Of a DNA stretch of 64,000 bases, positions 26,451 to 37,000 are shown piece by piece (the first letter of the stretch is position 1; each line of letters starts with the position of its first letter). The notes under the pieces were generated by a model, which was not told where the DNA came from, ran no database searches, and saw only the letters and a program-made list of their open reading frames with translations. Source of the DNA: an uncultured Aurantimonas sp. (GTDB taxonomy: Bacteria; Pseudomonadota; Alphaproteobacteria; Rhizobiales; Rhizobiaceae); NCBI GenBank assembly GCA_947488615.1, contig CANKZU010000002.1, forward strand, positions 343,180 through 407,179. Reading direction: 5' to 3'. Both the position numbers and the translations under genes were made by a program.

Positions 26451-27536
26451 ATGACGTCGATCGCGGTCCACCCGCGCGATGCCGCCATTGTCGCGCGCCA
26501 GCAGGCCAAGCTGGATGCCCAGGCGTTGTTGATCGAACAGCAGGCTGCCGCGCTTGCGCATAGCCGAAAAATCTTCGAGCGGGCCTCCGCCGCGGCCCGC
26601 ATCGGTGTTTGGGAGTGCGACCTTGCCGACCATGGGTTGGTTTGGACCGATGTGGTGTACGACATCTTCGAGCTTCCACGCGGATCGGTGCTCGATCGGA
26701 CCGAAATCCTGAACTGTTATCCGCAGAGTTCGCGCGAGATGCTCGAGATGTTGCGAAGCAGGGCGATCGAAGAGCGCAGCGGCTTCAGTCTCGACGCCGA
26801 GATCACCACGATGAAAGGTCGGCTTCGCTGGATTCGGATAACCGCTACCGTGGAGTGCGACGACGGCGTCGCCGTCCGCATCTTCGGGATGAAGCAGGAT
26901 ATTACCGAAGAGAAGATCATCTCGGAGCAGATGCGGTATCTGGCGCAGTTCGACGTGATGACCGGGCTTCGTAACCGGAGCCAGTTCCAGTCCAGGCTAT
27001 CAGATCTCGCCGGATGCGACATTCACCGTAATGCGATCGGCGCGCTCCTGCTGGTCGACCTTGACGGGTTCAAGCAGATCAATGACACCTATGGTCATGC
27101 GCTCGGCGACGAGTGCCTGAAGGAGGTCGCCCTGCGGCTTCGGAATGCGTGTCGCGAGGCGGAGCTTGTTGCACGGATCGGCGGCGATGAGTTCGGAATC
27201 CTGCTCGGGACCCATCTCGATCAGCGCGGTATCGAGGAACTTGCCGGGGCGATCGTGGCGGCTCTCAGCAGGCCTGTCGATCGTTGCGGCCATTCGCTCG
27301 AACTCGGCGCCTCGGTTGGCATCGCCCGCGTCGATGCATGGACGCCGTCCGAGCTGTTCATCCATGCCGACGCCGCCCTCTATGCAGCCAAGGCCGCGGG
27401 GCGAAACACGTTCCGCATGTTTGACCCGGCCATGATGCAAACGGCCGTGGGCCGCGCGCCATCGCCTGGAGCCGCTGCCCCGACCAGGCTGATGGGAACC
27501 GATCGCCGGGTCTTCCGGCGGGCGTGCCCAGGCTGA
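26451..27536 (+). CDS. PAS-GGDEF diguanylate cyclase
   Basis: 361 residues, no transmembrane helix. A coiled coil (about 10-45) leads into a PAS domain (about 45-155) with the typical end FGMKQDITEEK, then a GGDEF domain starting at FDVMTGLRNR. The active site is GGDEF (244-248), with DLDGFKQIND for metal and substrate binding, so it should make cyclic di-GMP. The upstream inhibitory I-site is REAE instead of RxxD, so product inhibition may be weak. The start at 26451 is chosen because the protein then begins with the PAS linker; a start at 26334 is possible. It is monocistronic. Confidence 0.85.
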   Translation: MTSIAVHPRDAAIVARQQAKLDAQALLIEQQAAALAHSRKIFERASAAARIGVWECDLADHGLVWTDVVYDIFELPRGSVLDRTEILNCYPQSSREMLEMLRSRAIEERSGFSLDAEITTMKGRLRWIRITATVECDDGVAVRIFGMKQDITEEKIISEQMRYLAQFDVMTGLRNRSQFQSRLSDLAGCDIHRNAIGALLLVDLDGFKQINDTYGHALGDECLKEVALRLRNACREAELVARIGGDEFGILLGTHLDQRGIEELAGAIVAALSRPVDRCGHSLELGASVGIARVDAWTPSELFIHADAALYAAKAAGRNTFRMFDPAMMQTAVGRAPSPGAAAPTRLMGTDRRVFRRACPG

Positions 27537-27707
27537 GACTGGCGGTCTGGATTCGGTCGGACGAGGCGGACGTTTCGCCCCCGGCACCGCCGCGCCCGTC
27601 TTGTTCGAACGCGGGGGAGCCGATCGTGTCGACGCAATCGGATCGGATCGATCCGCTTTCACCGTAACTGCGCGAAGGTCTGCGCCACCCGCCTTGGCGG
27701 CGATCTG

Positions 27708-28469
27708 CTATCTGCCCCGGCCAGCGGCATAATCCCGGCAGGCGTCGCCGAAAGCCGTGAAGATCGCGGCCGAGGCTGCGTCGGTCTCGGCCCAGTATTC
27801 GGGGTGCCACTGGACGCCGAGCGCGAAGGCGCGGGCCGCTTGGACGGAGACGGCCTCGACCGTTCCGTCGGACGCCGTCGCCTCGACGGTCAGGCCGTCG
27901 GCGAGGCGGTCGATCGCCTGACGATGCACCGAGTTCACTTGAATTTCGGGCTTCCCGACGATGCCGGCAAGCATCCCGCCGGGTGTTACCGCGACCGGAT
28001 GACGAATGGCGAAGCGTTCGCGCTGCTCCTTGTTGGGAACGGCCCGGTGATCCATGCGGCCTTCGATCTCCTGGATTTCCGTGGCCAGCGTTCCGCCGAG
28101 CGCGACATTGAGTTCCTGATGCCCGCGACAGATGCAGAGCAACGGCACGCCATTGTCGATCGCGCCGCGGATCAGCGCCTCGGTCAGCCGATCGCGATCC
28201 GGATCGAAGGGTTCGTGCGCCTGGCTAGGGGGCACGCCGTAACGATCCGGATGCACGTTCGACGCCGAACCGGTCAGCATCAGGCCATCGATACGGTCGA
28301 GCAATGCCGCGACTTCGAACTCGCTCGACAGCGCCGGTACGATGATCGGCAGAGCTTCGGCAACACGGGTCAGCGCCTTCAGATAGGTGTCCGGCGTCGC
28401 GTGCCAACGATAATTGTCGAAGTCGCGGACGTCGGCGGGAACGGCGACAAGGGTCGGAGCGGCGGACAT
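27708..28469 (-). CDS. PuuD-like gamma-glutamyl-GABA hydrolase (class I glutamine amidotransferase)
   Basis: 253 residues. The nucleophile is C114 in CICRGHQELN, with GVQWHPE supplying the His and Glu. These are the peptidase C26 features of PuuD-type hydrolases, which release GABA from gamma-glutamyl-GABA in putrescine breakdown. The CRGH rather than CLGH context is typical of this branch. It is convergent with the GGDEF gene and divergent from the first TakP-like gene; a sharp AT-rich palindrome lies between. No other puu genes are next to it. Confidence 0.85.
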   Translation of the reverse strand: MSAAPTLVAVPADVRDFDNYRWHATPDTYLKALTRVAEALPIIVPALSSEFEVAALLDRIDGLMLTGSASNVHPDRYGVPPSQAHEPFDPDRDRLTEALIRGAIDNGVPLLCICRGHQELNVALGGTLATEIQEIEGRMDHRAVPNKEQRERFAIRHPVAVTPGGMLAGIVGKPEIQVNSVHRQAIDRLADGLTVEATASDGTVEAVSVQAARAFALGVQWHPEYWAETDAASAAIFTAFGDACRDYAAGRGR

Positions 28470-28584
28470 GAATGGCTGCTTTCTTGGGCGTGTCTTGGCG
28501 GGGCCGATGTAGGAAGCCGCGGCGCGATTGTCGATCCACCATGCGATGGCCGGAGCAGTTGAACGCGGGACTTTTCGTACATCT

Positions 28585-28607
28585 GGCTTATTATAAGTAA
28601 TAATGCC
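28585..28607. promoter_or_regulatory. AT-rich palindrome, candidate operator of the first TRAP binding-protein gene
   Basis: TTATTA (28588-28593) and TAATAA (28598-28603) form a perfect inverted repeat around TAAG, framed by GGC and GCC. Such an AT-rich dyad stands out in this GC-rich sequence. It lies in the divergent region between puuD-like and takP-like genes, about 135 bases before the TTG start, a plausible place for a regulator to bind. Confidence 0.4.
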
Positions 28608-28658
28608 AATTTACTTTGGGCGCCAAGTTATCTTTACCTGGCAGGTCGGATGTTCTAG

Positions 28659-29849
<1,191 letters not shown>

Positions 29850-29876
29850 CTGCCCCATCATCACTGGCGAGCAATG

Positions 29877-29908
29877 ATCCCGGGGCGGCGACGCCTCGGG
29901 ATTTTTTG
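29877..29908 (+). terminator. Rho-independent terminator after TakP-like copy 1
   Basis: ATCCCG at 29877-29882 pairs with CGGGAT at 29897-29902 and the stem is extended by inner GGC/GCC pairs; a run of six T follows at 29902-29907. It separates the two binding-protein genes, so copy 2 must have its own promoter within 29909-30051. Confidence 0.75.
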
Positions 29909-30051
29909 TTGACGACGGAGCAGTGGCGCCAGAGACTATCTTGCACTTTTGTCACTGATGCTTAGGGTCCCGCACCGACGCGGGCGGGAAAATCCGGCCT
30001 GCGAGGACGCCTGCCGTCTGCGGGGCGGCACTTGCTTTTCGGGAGACATCC

Positions 30052-31170
30052 ATGGACAGACGCGCATTCATCGGCGGTGCCGCCAAGGGCGCATTGGGGG
30101 CTGGCGCGGTTGGTGCGGGCGTGGCGACGCTGGCGGCGCCAGCGATCGCTCAGGAAAAGCCCAAGGTGAACTGGCGTTGCGTCTCGTCGTTTCCAAAGTC
30201 TGTCGACACGATCTTCGGCGCCTCGGAATTGCTCGTGCGCTATGTGAAGGAGGCGAGCGACGGCCAGTTCGACATTCAGTTGTTCGCGGCCGGCGAAATC
30301 GTTCCGGGCGGACAGGTGCTCGACGCGGTCGAAAACGGCACGGTCCAGATGGGCCACACTGCCTCCTATTATTATGTCGGCAAAAACCCGGCCTTCGCCT
30401 TCGGCACCGCCGTTCCTTTCGGCCTCAACGCCCGCCAGCTCAACGCCTGGTTCTACGAGGGCGGCGGCAACGACTTGCTGAACGAATTCTACGCCAAGTC
30501 TGGCGTTTACGCCTTGCCGGCGGGCAACACCGGTGCCCAGATGGGCGGCTGGTACCGCAAGGAAATCAACACGCTCGACGATCTGAAGGGGCTTAAGCTG
30601 CGGATCGCCGGACTTGCTGGCAAGGTGGTGGAAAAGCTCGGCGTTGTGCCGCAGCAGATTCCGGCGGGCGACATTTATTCGGCGCTGGAGCGCGGCACCC
30701 TCGACGCGGTCGAATTCGTCGGGCCCTATGACGACGAGCGACTCGGCTTCCACAAGGTGGCCAAGTATTATTACTATCCGGCTTGGTGGGAGGGCGGCGC
30801 GGCACTCCACATGATGTTCAACCTCGAACAGTGGAATGCGCTACCGAAGTCCTATCAGGCGATGCTGGAATCGGCCTGCCAGGCGATCAACGCCGCGATG
30901 CTCGCCTCATACGATTACCGCAATCCCGCCGCGCTCCGGCGGCTTGTCGGCGAGGGCGCGCAATTGCGGCCATTCAGTCAGGAGATCATGAACGCAAGCT
31001 TCGAAGCGGCGAAAGAGGTCCATGACGAGATCTCGGCATCGAACGAGGATTACCGGACGCTGCTCGCAAGCCAGAACGCCTTCAAGCAGGACGCCTATCT
31101 GTGGGCGCAACTCTCTGAATACACATTCGACACCTTCATGATGATCAAGCAACGCGAAGGCGCGCTCTGA
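30052..31170 (+). CDS. TRAP transporter substrate-binding protein, TakP-like, copy 2
   Basis: 372 residues, a close tandem paralogue of the gene at 28743. It shares the twin-arginine signal (MDRRAFIGGAAKG), [46 protein letters not shown] and [10 protein letters not shown]. Differences fall in binding-pocket-adjacent segments ([20 protein letters not shown] versus PAGDIYSALERGTLDAVEFV), so the two may favour different 2-oxo acids. GGGAGAC precedes the ATG. A strong terminator follows, between it and the convergent dctM. Confidence 0.87.
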   Translation: MDRRAFIGGAAKGALGAGAVGAGVATLAAPAIAQEKPKVNWRCVSSFPKSVDTIFGASELLVRYVKEASDGQFDIQLFAAGEIVPGGQVLDAVENGTVQMGHTASYYYVGKNPAFAFGTAVPFGLNARQLNAWFYEGGGNDLLNEFYAKSGVYALPAGNTGAQMGGWYRKEINTLDDLKGLKLRIAGLAGKVVEKLGVVPQQIPAGDIYSALERGTLDAVEFVGPYDDERLGFHKVAKYYYYPAWWEGGAALHMMFNLEQWNALPKSYQAMLESACQAINAAMLASYDYRNPAALRRLVGEGAQLRPFSQEIMNASFEAAKEVHDEISASNEDYRTLLASQNAFKQDAYLWAQLSEYTFDTFMMIKQREGAL

Positions 31171-31197
31171 TCGGGCACGCATCTTTGCGAAATCGTC

Positions 31198-31231
31198 AAG
31201 GCCCGGGACGACAAACCGTTCCGGGCCTTTT
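31198..31231. terminator. Rho-independent terminator between TakP-like copy 2 and dctM
   Basis: AAGGCCCGG (31198-31206) pairs with CCGGGCCTT (31221-31229), with T residues after it on the plus strand and A/T on the other side. It sits between convergent genes and may serve both directions. Confidence 0.75.
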
Positions 31232-31257
31232 CCTTGTCCGCTGTCCGGCCGGCGGAC

Positions 31258-33075
31258 CTACTGGAATGACGGCGGCTGCGACAGATCGACCGGTGCGTTC
31301 CCGCCCGTCGGCGGCGCGGGGGCGGTCGCGTCGGGCGCTGGCTCTGCTACTGGGGCGGTGCCAGGCACTCCGACCGGCGGCAGGCCGAACGCATCGTTGA
31401 ACTGGCCCGTCCCAGACGTGCTGCCGAGCGGTGGCAGGCTCATACCGCCTTCGCCGCCGAAAGTGGGAATTTGCAGGCGGAACTCCGCCGGGTCCATCGG
31501 CGGCCTGACGTCCCCCTTGTAGCGCGTGACCAGACCCGGAAAAGCCATGACGACGGCAATCATCAGCGCGTTGATGAGGATGAACGGCAACGCCCCCTTG
31601 TAGATCGCCGGGGTGCTCACCCCCCGGAGCGTTCGGCCCGTGACCTTGTCGAGCCACTCGCCGGCCGGTGCGATCGAGCGCAGATAGAACAGCGAAAAGC
31701 CGAAGGGCGGCGTCATGAAGGAGGTCTGAAGGTTGATGCCGATGAGCACGCCGAACCAGATCAGGTCGATGCCAAGTTTCTCCGCGACGGGAGCGAGCAA
31801 GGGGATCAGGATGAAGGCGATCTCGAAGAAGTCGAGGAAACAGCCGAGGATAAAGATGAGGATCGAGACGGCGATCAGGAAACCGTATTCGTCGCCGGGG
31901 ATCGCCAGCAGCAGCTCCTCGATCCAGATATTGCCGTTGATGCCGTAAAAGGTCAGGCCGAAGACGCGCGCCCCGATCAGGATGAAGAGCACGAAGGCGG
32001 ATAGCTTGGCGGTGGACTCCAGCGCCTGCGTCAGAACCTTGAGCGTGAGCCGGCCCTTGCTGAAGGCCATGACCAGTGCGCCGGTCGCCCCCATCGCGCC
32101 GCCCTCGGTCGGCGTGGCGATGCCGAGAAAGATGGTGCCGAGAACGAGAAAGATCAGCGCCAGCGGCGGAATCAGTACGATGACGACCTGCTGCGCCAGT
32201 CGCGACAGCAGACCGAGGCCGAAGGCGCGGTTCAACAGCGCGACGGCATAGGCGACCCCGACTCCGGTCGTTACCGCCCAGACATCGCGGACTTCGTCGC
32301 GAAAACCGGCGAAGACGGTGTACCAGGTCACGACGGTGATGATGACCGCCGCGAACAGAATGGCGACGAGCGACCAGACGCCGCCGCCGAGTGTGCGCGC
32401 CTCGGGCGGCAGCGCGGGTGCCGCATGCGGCCGCACGATCGTCACCGCGAAGGTGTAGAGAAGATACAGCCCGATCATTAGCAGCGCCGGATAGAGCGCG
32501 CCGACATACATGTCGCCGACCGAGCGGCCGAGCTGGTCGGCCATGACGATGAGGACCAGCGACGGCGGAACGATCTGCGCCAGCGTGCCGGAGGCGGCGA
32601 TCGTTCCGGTCGCGAAGGACCGGTCGTAGCCGTAGCGCAGCATGATCGGCAGTGAGATCAGCCCCATGGCGATGACCGAAGCGGCGACGACGCCGGTGGT
32701 GGCTGCCAGCAGCGCGCCGACAAGCACCGCGGCGTAGCCGAGGCCGCCGCGCACCGGGCCGAAGAGCTGTCCGATCGTCTCCAGAAGATCCTCTGCCATG
32801 CGCGAGCGTTCGAGGACCAATCCCATGAAGGTGAAGAACGGCACGGCCAACAGGGTGTCGTTCGACATGATCCCGAAAACCCGGTCCGGCTGCGCGCCGA
32901 GCAGGGTCCAGAACAGCGTGATCTGCGGCGACAGTTCGGAGAACTCGACACCGATGACGAAGTAGAACAGGCCGCCCGCGGCGAGGGTGAAGGCGACCGG
33001 GTAACCAAGCAGCAGCATCGCCATGACGCTGACGAACATGATCGGCGCGAGGTTGTGGGCGATGAACTCAATCAT
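31258..33075 (-). CDS. dctM: TRAP transporter large permease (DctM/TakM)
   Basis: 605 residues with about 12-14 hydrophobic helices, VFFTFMGLVLERS-type segments near the start (VPFFTFMGLVLERSRMAEDL), IATPTEGGAMGATGALVMA and LQTSFMTPPFGFSLFYLR, all hallmarks of DctM. It couples sodium-driven import across the inner membrane to the periplasmic binding proteins. The last 65 or so residues form a Pro/Ala-rich, low-complexity tail (PAPDATAPAPPTGGNAPVDL) not needed by the fold. Its ATG overlaps the end of dctQ by 8 bases. Confidence 0.92.
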   Translation of the reverse strand: MIEFIAHNLAPIMFVSVMAMLLLGYPVAFTLAAGGLFYFVIGVEFSELSPQITLFWTLLGAQPDRVFGIMSNDTLLAVPFFTFMGLVLERSRMAEDLLETIGQLFGPVRGGLGYAAVLVGALLAATTGVVAASVIAMGLISLPIMLRYGYDRSFATGTIAASGTLAQIVPPSLVLIVMADQLGRSVGDMYVGALYPALLMIGLYLLYTFAVTIVRPHAAPALPPEARTLGGGVWSLVAILFAAVIITVVTWYTVFAGFRDEVRDVWAVTTGVGVAYAVALLNRAFGLGLLSRLAQQVVIVLIPPLALIFLVLGTIFLGIATPTEGGAMGATGALVMAFSKGRLTLKVLTQALESTAKLSAFVLFILIGARVFGLTFYGINGNIWIEELLLAIPGDEYGFLIAVSILIFILGCFLDFFEIAFILIPLLAPVAEKLGIDLIWFGVLIGINLQTSFMTPPFGFSLFYLRSIAPAGEWLDKVTGRTLRGVSTPAIYKGALPFILINALMIAVVMAFPGLVTRYKGDVRPPMDPAEFRLQIPTFGGEGGMSLPPLGSTSGTGQFNDAFGLPPVGVPGTAPVAEPAPDATAPAPPTGGNAPVDLSQPPSFQ

Positions 33076-33685
33076 GGGGGCGCGCTCGCTGGTCGTCCTG
33101 TGCGCCCTGAATTCCAGCGTCTTCCATCTCGAGCACGTCCTCGACAGCGGGCGGTAGATCGTGGCGTGGCGAGGGTTCCTCGATCACGCCGCGAATGACG
33201 GCGATCCGCTTGATGATCTCGGAGAGCGCCTGGGCGAGAAGGAGGATGAAGCCCGCGAGAATCAGCGCCTTGGCCGGCCAGATGATCAGGCCGCCGGCAT
33301 TCGCCGACACCTCCTGCTGGCGGTATGAGAGTTGGACGTAAGGAATGGCGAGATAGACCATCAGCCCGGCGAAGGGTAGCAGGAACAGGATATGGCAGAC
33401 GAGATCGATCCAGTCGCGCGTGCGTTTGGATAGATGTGCCGCGACGACGTCGATGCGCACATGCTCGTTGACCTTGAGCGTCCAGGCCGCAGCCAGGAGA
33501 AAAACCGCTCCGAACAGGTACCATTGCAGTTCGAGCCAGGCGTTGGAGCTCATGTCGAACGTCTTGCGCATAACGGCGTTGCCGGCGCTGACCAGGACGG
33601 CCACCAGGACGAGCCACGAAACGGCGCGCCCGAGGAAGGTCGTGACGCGATCGACACCGCGCGAAAATGACAAGAGCGCCGACAT
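33068..33685 (-). CDS. dctQ: TRAP transporter small permease (DctQ/TakQ)
   Basis: 205 residues with four predicted transmembrane helices and the family core NAWLELQWYLFGAVFLLAAA followed by LKVNEHVRIDV. The ATG at 33685 has GGGGAGG upstream; the frame extends to 33799 without support. It forms a complex with DctM and is translated just before it (8-base overlap). The binding-protein genes are not in this operon but run towards it from the other side, so transporter and receptors are expressed separately. Confidence 0.88.
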   Translation of the reverse strand: MSALLSFSRGVDRVTTFLGRAVSWLVLVAVLVSAGNAVMRKTFDMSSNAWLELQWYLFGAVFLLAAAWTLKVNEHVRIDVVAAHLSKRTRDWIDLVCHILFLLPFAGLMVYLAIPYVQLSYRQQEVSANAGGLIIWPAKALILAGFILLLAQALSEIIKRIAVIRGVIEEPSPRHDLPPAVEDVLEMEDAGIQGAQDDQRARPHD

Positions 33686-34089
33686 TCGGCCTGGCCTCCC
33701 CTGATGCCCCCGGATGCTTCGGTCGCGTTCGCGGTTCGAGCGCGGCGAAGAACGCCATTTCATCCCGTTCCGGACGCCGCCGATTGTGTCGCGATCCACC
33801 GGTCTGATGCCGGAGCTTCCGCGCCGGGAAGTCGGTCGTGGTTAAGTAATTTCGGGGCCTTGTGCAAGGGCGCGAGCCACCTCGCGGCTTGCGTTATCTC
33901 CCGCCTGGCAGCCAAGATCGCCGGCCCGAGGAGTGGGATCGCTGCACCCGCCCGCCGGTTCGTCACGGCAACGTGAGGAAAAACCTTTGACGTCAGCGCC
34001 GTCGCGCCTCAAAACGGTAAGGAAGACAAAGCGCTTGGGATGGCGGCCGCAGGCGCGGCTCGCGTCCGCCTTGGGAGGGCATTCGCTCC
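33686..34089. other. Divergent intergenic region between TRAP permease and IOR genes
   Basis: A 404-base stretch that must hold promoters for both dctQM and the indolepyruvate oxidoreductase. I find no convincing ORF, tRNA or terminator. The only notable features are a short AT-rich island (GTTAAGTAATTT near 33841) in otherwise GC-rich sequence and a GGGAGG ribosome site just before 34090. Confidence 0.5.
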
Positions 34090-37000
34090 ATGATCGACCG
34101 CTCGGTTTCGCTCGACGACAAGTACGATCTCACCGTTCCCAACGTTTTCCTGTCCGGGACCCAGGCGATCGTGCGTTTGGCGCTGATGCAGGCGGAGCGC
34201 GATCGGCTCGCCGGGCTTGATACGGCGGCCTACGTCACCGGCTATCGCGGTTCGCCGCTCGGCGGCCTCGACCAGCAGTTTGCGCGGGCGCGGATGCTGT
34301 TGGAGCGCCACCAGATCGTGTTCGAGCCGGGCTTGAACGAGGATTTGGCGGCAACCGCTCTGTGGGGCACGCAGCAGGCGGAAATCCGCGGCGAGGGCCG
34401 TCACGACGGCGTCTTCGGCATCTGGTACGGCAAGGGCCCGGGCGTCGACCGGTCCGGCGATGCCTTTCGCCACGCCAATCTGGCGGGCACGTCCAGGAAT
34501 GGCGGTGTCCTCGCACTGATGGGCGACGATCACACCTGCGAATCCTCGACCACGGCGCATCAGTCGGAATTCGCCTTTGTCGACGCGATGATCCCGATCT
34601 TCAACCCGGCCGGCGTCCAAGAAATCCTCGACTACGGCCTTATTGCCTTCGGCCTGTCGCGCTTTTCGGGCCTGTGGACGGGGATGAAATGCGTCAAGGA
34701 CAACATCGAATCGACCGCGACGGTGCGCTCCGATTTCGCCCGCGTCGCCGTCGGCCTGCCCGAGTTCGCCATGCCGCCGGGCGGGCTCAACATTCGCCGG
34801 GCCGCCCATCCGCTGGAGCAGGAGGCGCTGCTCCACGACTTCAAGCTGCCAGCCGCGCGCGCGTTCCTGGCTGCCAACCGGCTCGACCGCATCGCCCATT
34901 CGGGTGGGCGGAGCCCGAAGATCGGCATCCTGTCGCTTGGAAAATCCTGGCTCGACGTTGAGCAGGCGCTGTCGAGCCTGGGAATCGACGAGGTTGCGGC
35001 GGCGAATTTCGGCATCCGGCTCGGCAAGATCGGCGTTCCCTGGCCGCTCGACGCCGATTTTATCCGCCGTTTCGCCGACGGGCTCGACCAGGTGATCGTG
35101 GTCGAGGAAAAGCGCGGCCTGGTCGAGCCGCAGATCAAGGAAATCCTCTACGGCACGGCCAATGCGCCCGCGATCGTCGGCAAGGCTGACGAACAGGGCG
35201 CGACGCTGTTTTCGCCGAAGGCGTCGCTCGACGCCAACGACATCGCCGTCGCGATCGGCCGCCGTGTCCTTGCCCGCACGCCGCAGGAGCAACTCGTCGC
35301 GCGGGTCGCGAGCCTCCAAACCCTGACCACCACGTCCGGGACGATGTCCGAGATCGCCGTCCGCACGCCGTATTTCTGCGCCGGCTGTCCGCATAATACC
35401 TCGACGCGGGTTCCGGAGGGCTCGCGCGCCTATGCCGGCATCGGCTGCAGCTACATGGCGCTATGGATGGACCGCGCGACGGAAGGCTTCACGCAGATGG
35501 GCGGCGAGGGCGCCAACTGGGTCGGCGAGCACCATTTCTCGACCCGCGGCCACGTTTTTCAGAACCTTGGCGACGGCACTTACAATCATTCCGGCGCGCT
35601 GGCGCTGCGGGCGGCGGCGGCCTCCGGCGCCAACGTCACCTACAAGATCCTTTACAACGACGCCGTCGCGATGACCGGCGGACAGCCGCACGAGGGCGGG
35701 CTGACTGTCGCGGCGATCGCCGCGCAAGTGACCGGCGAGGGCGCGAAGAAGCTCGCCATCGTCTCCGACGATCCCGACAAGCACCGGGGCGATCCGCGGC
35801 TGCCGGCGAGTGCGACGATCCATCACCGCTCCGAACTCGACGCGGTGCAGCGCGATCTGGCCGCGACCCACGGGCTGACCGTCGTAATCTACGACCAGAC
35901 CTGCGCCGCCGAGAAGCGCCGCCGCCGCAAGCGCGGCAAGTTTCCTGATCCGGACCGGCGCGTCGTCATCAACGAGCGGGTCTGCGAGGGCTGCGGCGAT
36001 TGCGGCGTCCAGTCCAACTGCGTCGCGGTGACGGCGGTTGAAACCGAATTCGGCCGCAAGCGGCAGATCGACCAATCAGCCTGCAACAAGGATTTCTCCT
36101 GCCTCGAGGGATTCTGCCCGTCCTTCGTGACGGTCCATGGCGGCCAGTTGAAGAAGGGCGAGCGCCGCAAGACCGCCGCCCCGGACGTGCCGGAACCGGC
36201 TCTTGCCGAACTTGAACGGGCGATGGGAGTGATCATCACCGGCGTCGGCGGCACCGGCGTCGTCACCATCGGCGCGATCATCGGCATGGCGGCGCATCTC
36301 GACGGCAAAGGCGCCGGCATCATCGACATGGCCGGGCTGGCGCAAAAGGGCGGCGCGGTGATGAGCCATGTGCGGATCGCGCCGACGCCGGACGACGTCA
36401 AGTCGATCCGGATCGCGGCGGGCGACGCGCGCCTGATCATCGGCTGCGACATGGTGACGGCCGCCTCCGCCAAGGTCCGCTCGGCGATCAGCCGGGGCGA
36501 GACCGACGTGGTCGTCAATAGCCACGAAACTCTGTCCGGCGAATTCACCCACAATATCGATTTCTCGTTTCCGACGCGGCGGCTCCTGACGGCCTTGAGC
36601 GAGGCCGCTGGCGCTGAGCGCACCCATGTGGCGGATGCCGAAAAAATCGCGGTCACGCTGTTCGGCGATGCCATCTACGCCAACATGCTCATGCTGGGTT
36701 TGGCCTGGCAGACCGGCGCGCTGCCGGTTTCGCGCGCCGCGATTCGGCGGGCGCTGGAGATGAACGGCGTCGCGGTGGAGGCCAATCTCGACGCCTTCGA
36801 ATGGGGGCGGGCGATCGCCCACGATCCGGCGAACCTGCCCGCGGTCGAGGGCGAGCAGGGGGCGGCAACCGCGCTCGACCATCGCCGGGTATCGGAAACG
36901 CTGGACGAGGCGATCGCGCGGCGGGAAAAGGATCTCGCGGCCTATCAGAACGACGCCTATGCCGAGATTTATCGAAACCGCATCGCGGCGATCCGTGCCG

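Noticed and set aside
34009..35394. 461-codon minus-strand frame opposite the IOR gene
   Set aside because: Antisense shadow; the plus strand encodes an unmistakable enzyme throughout.
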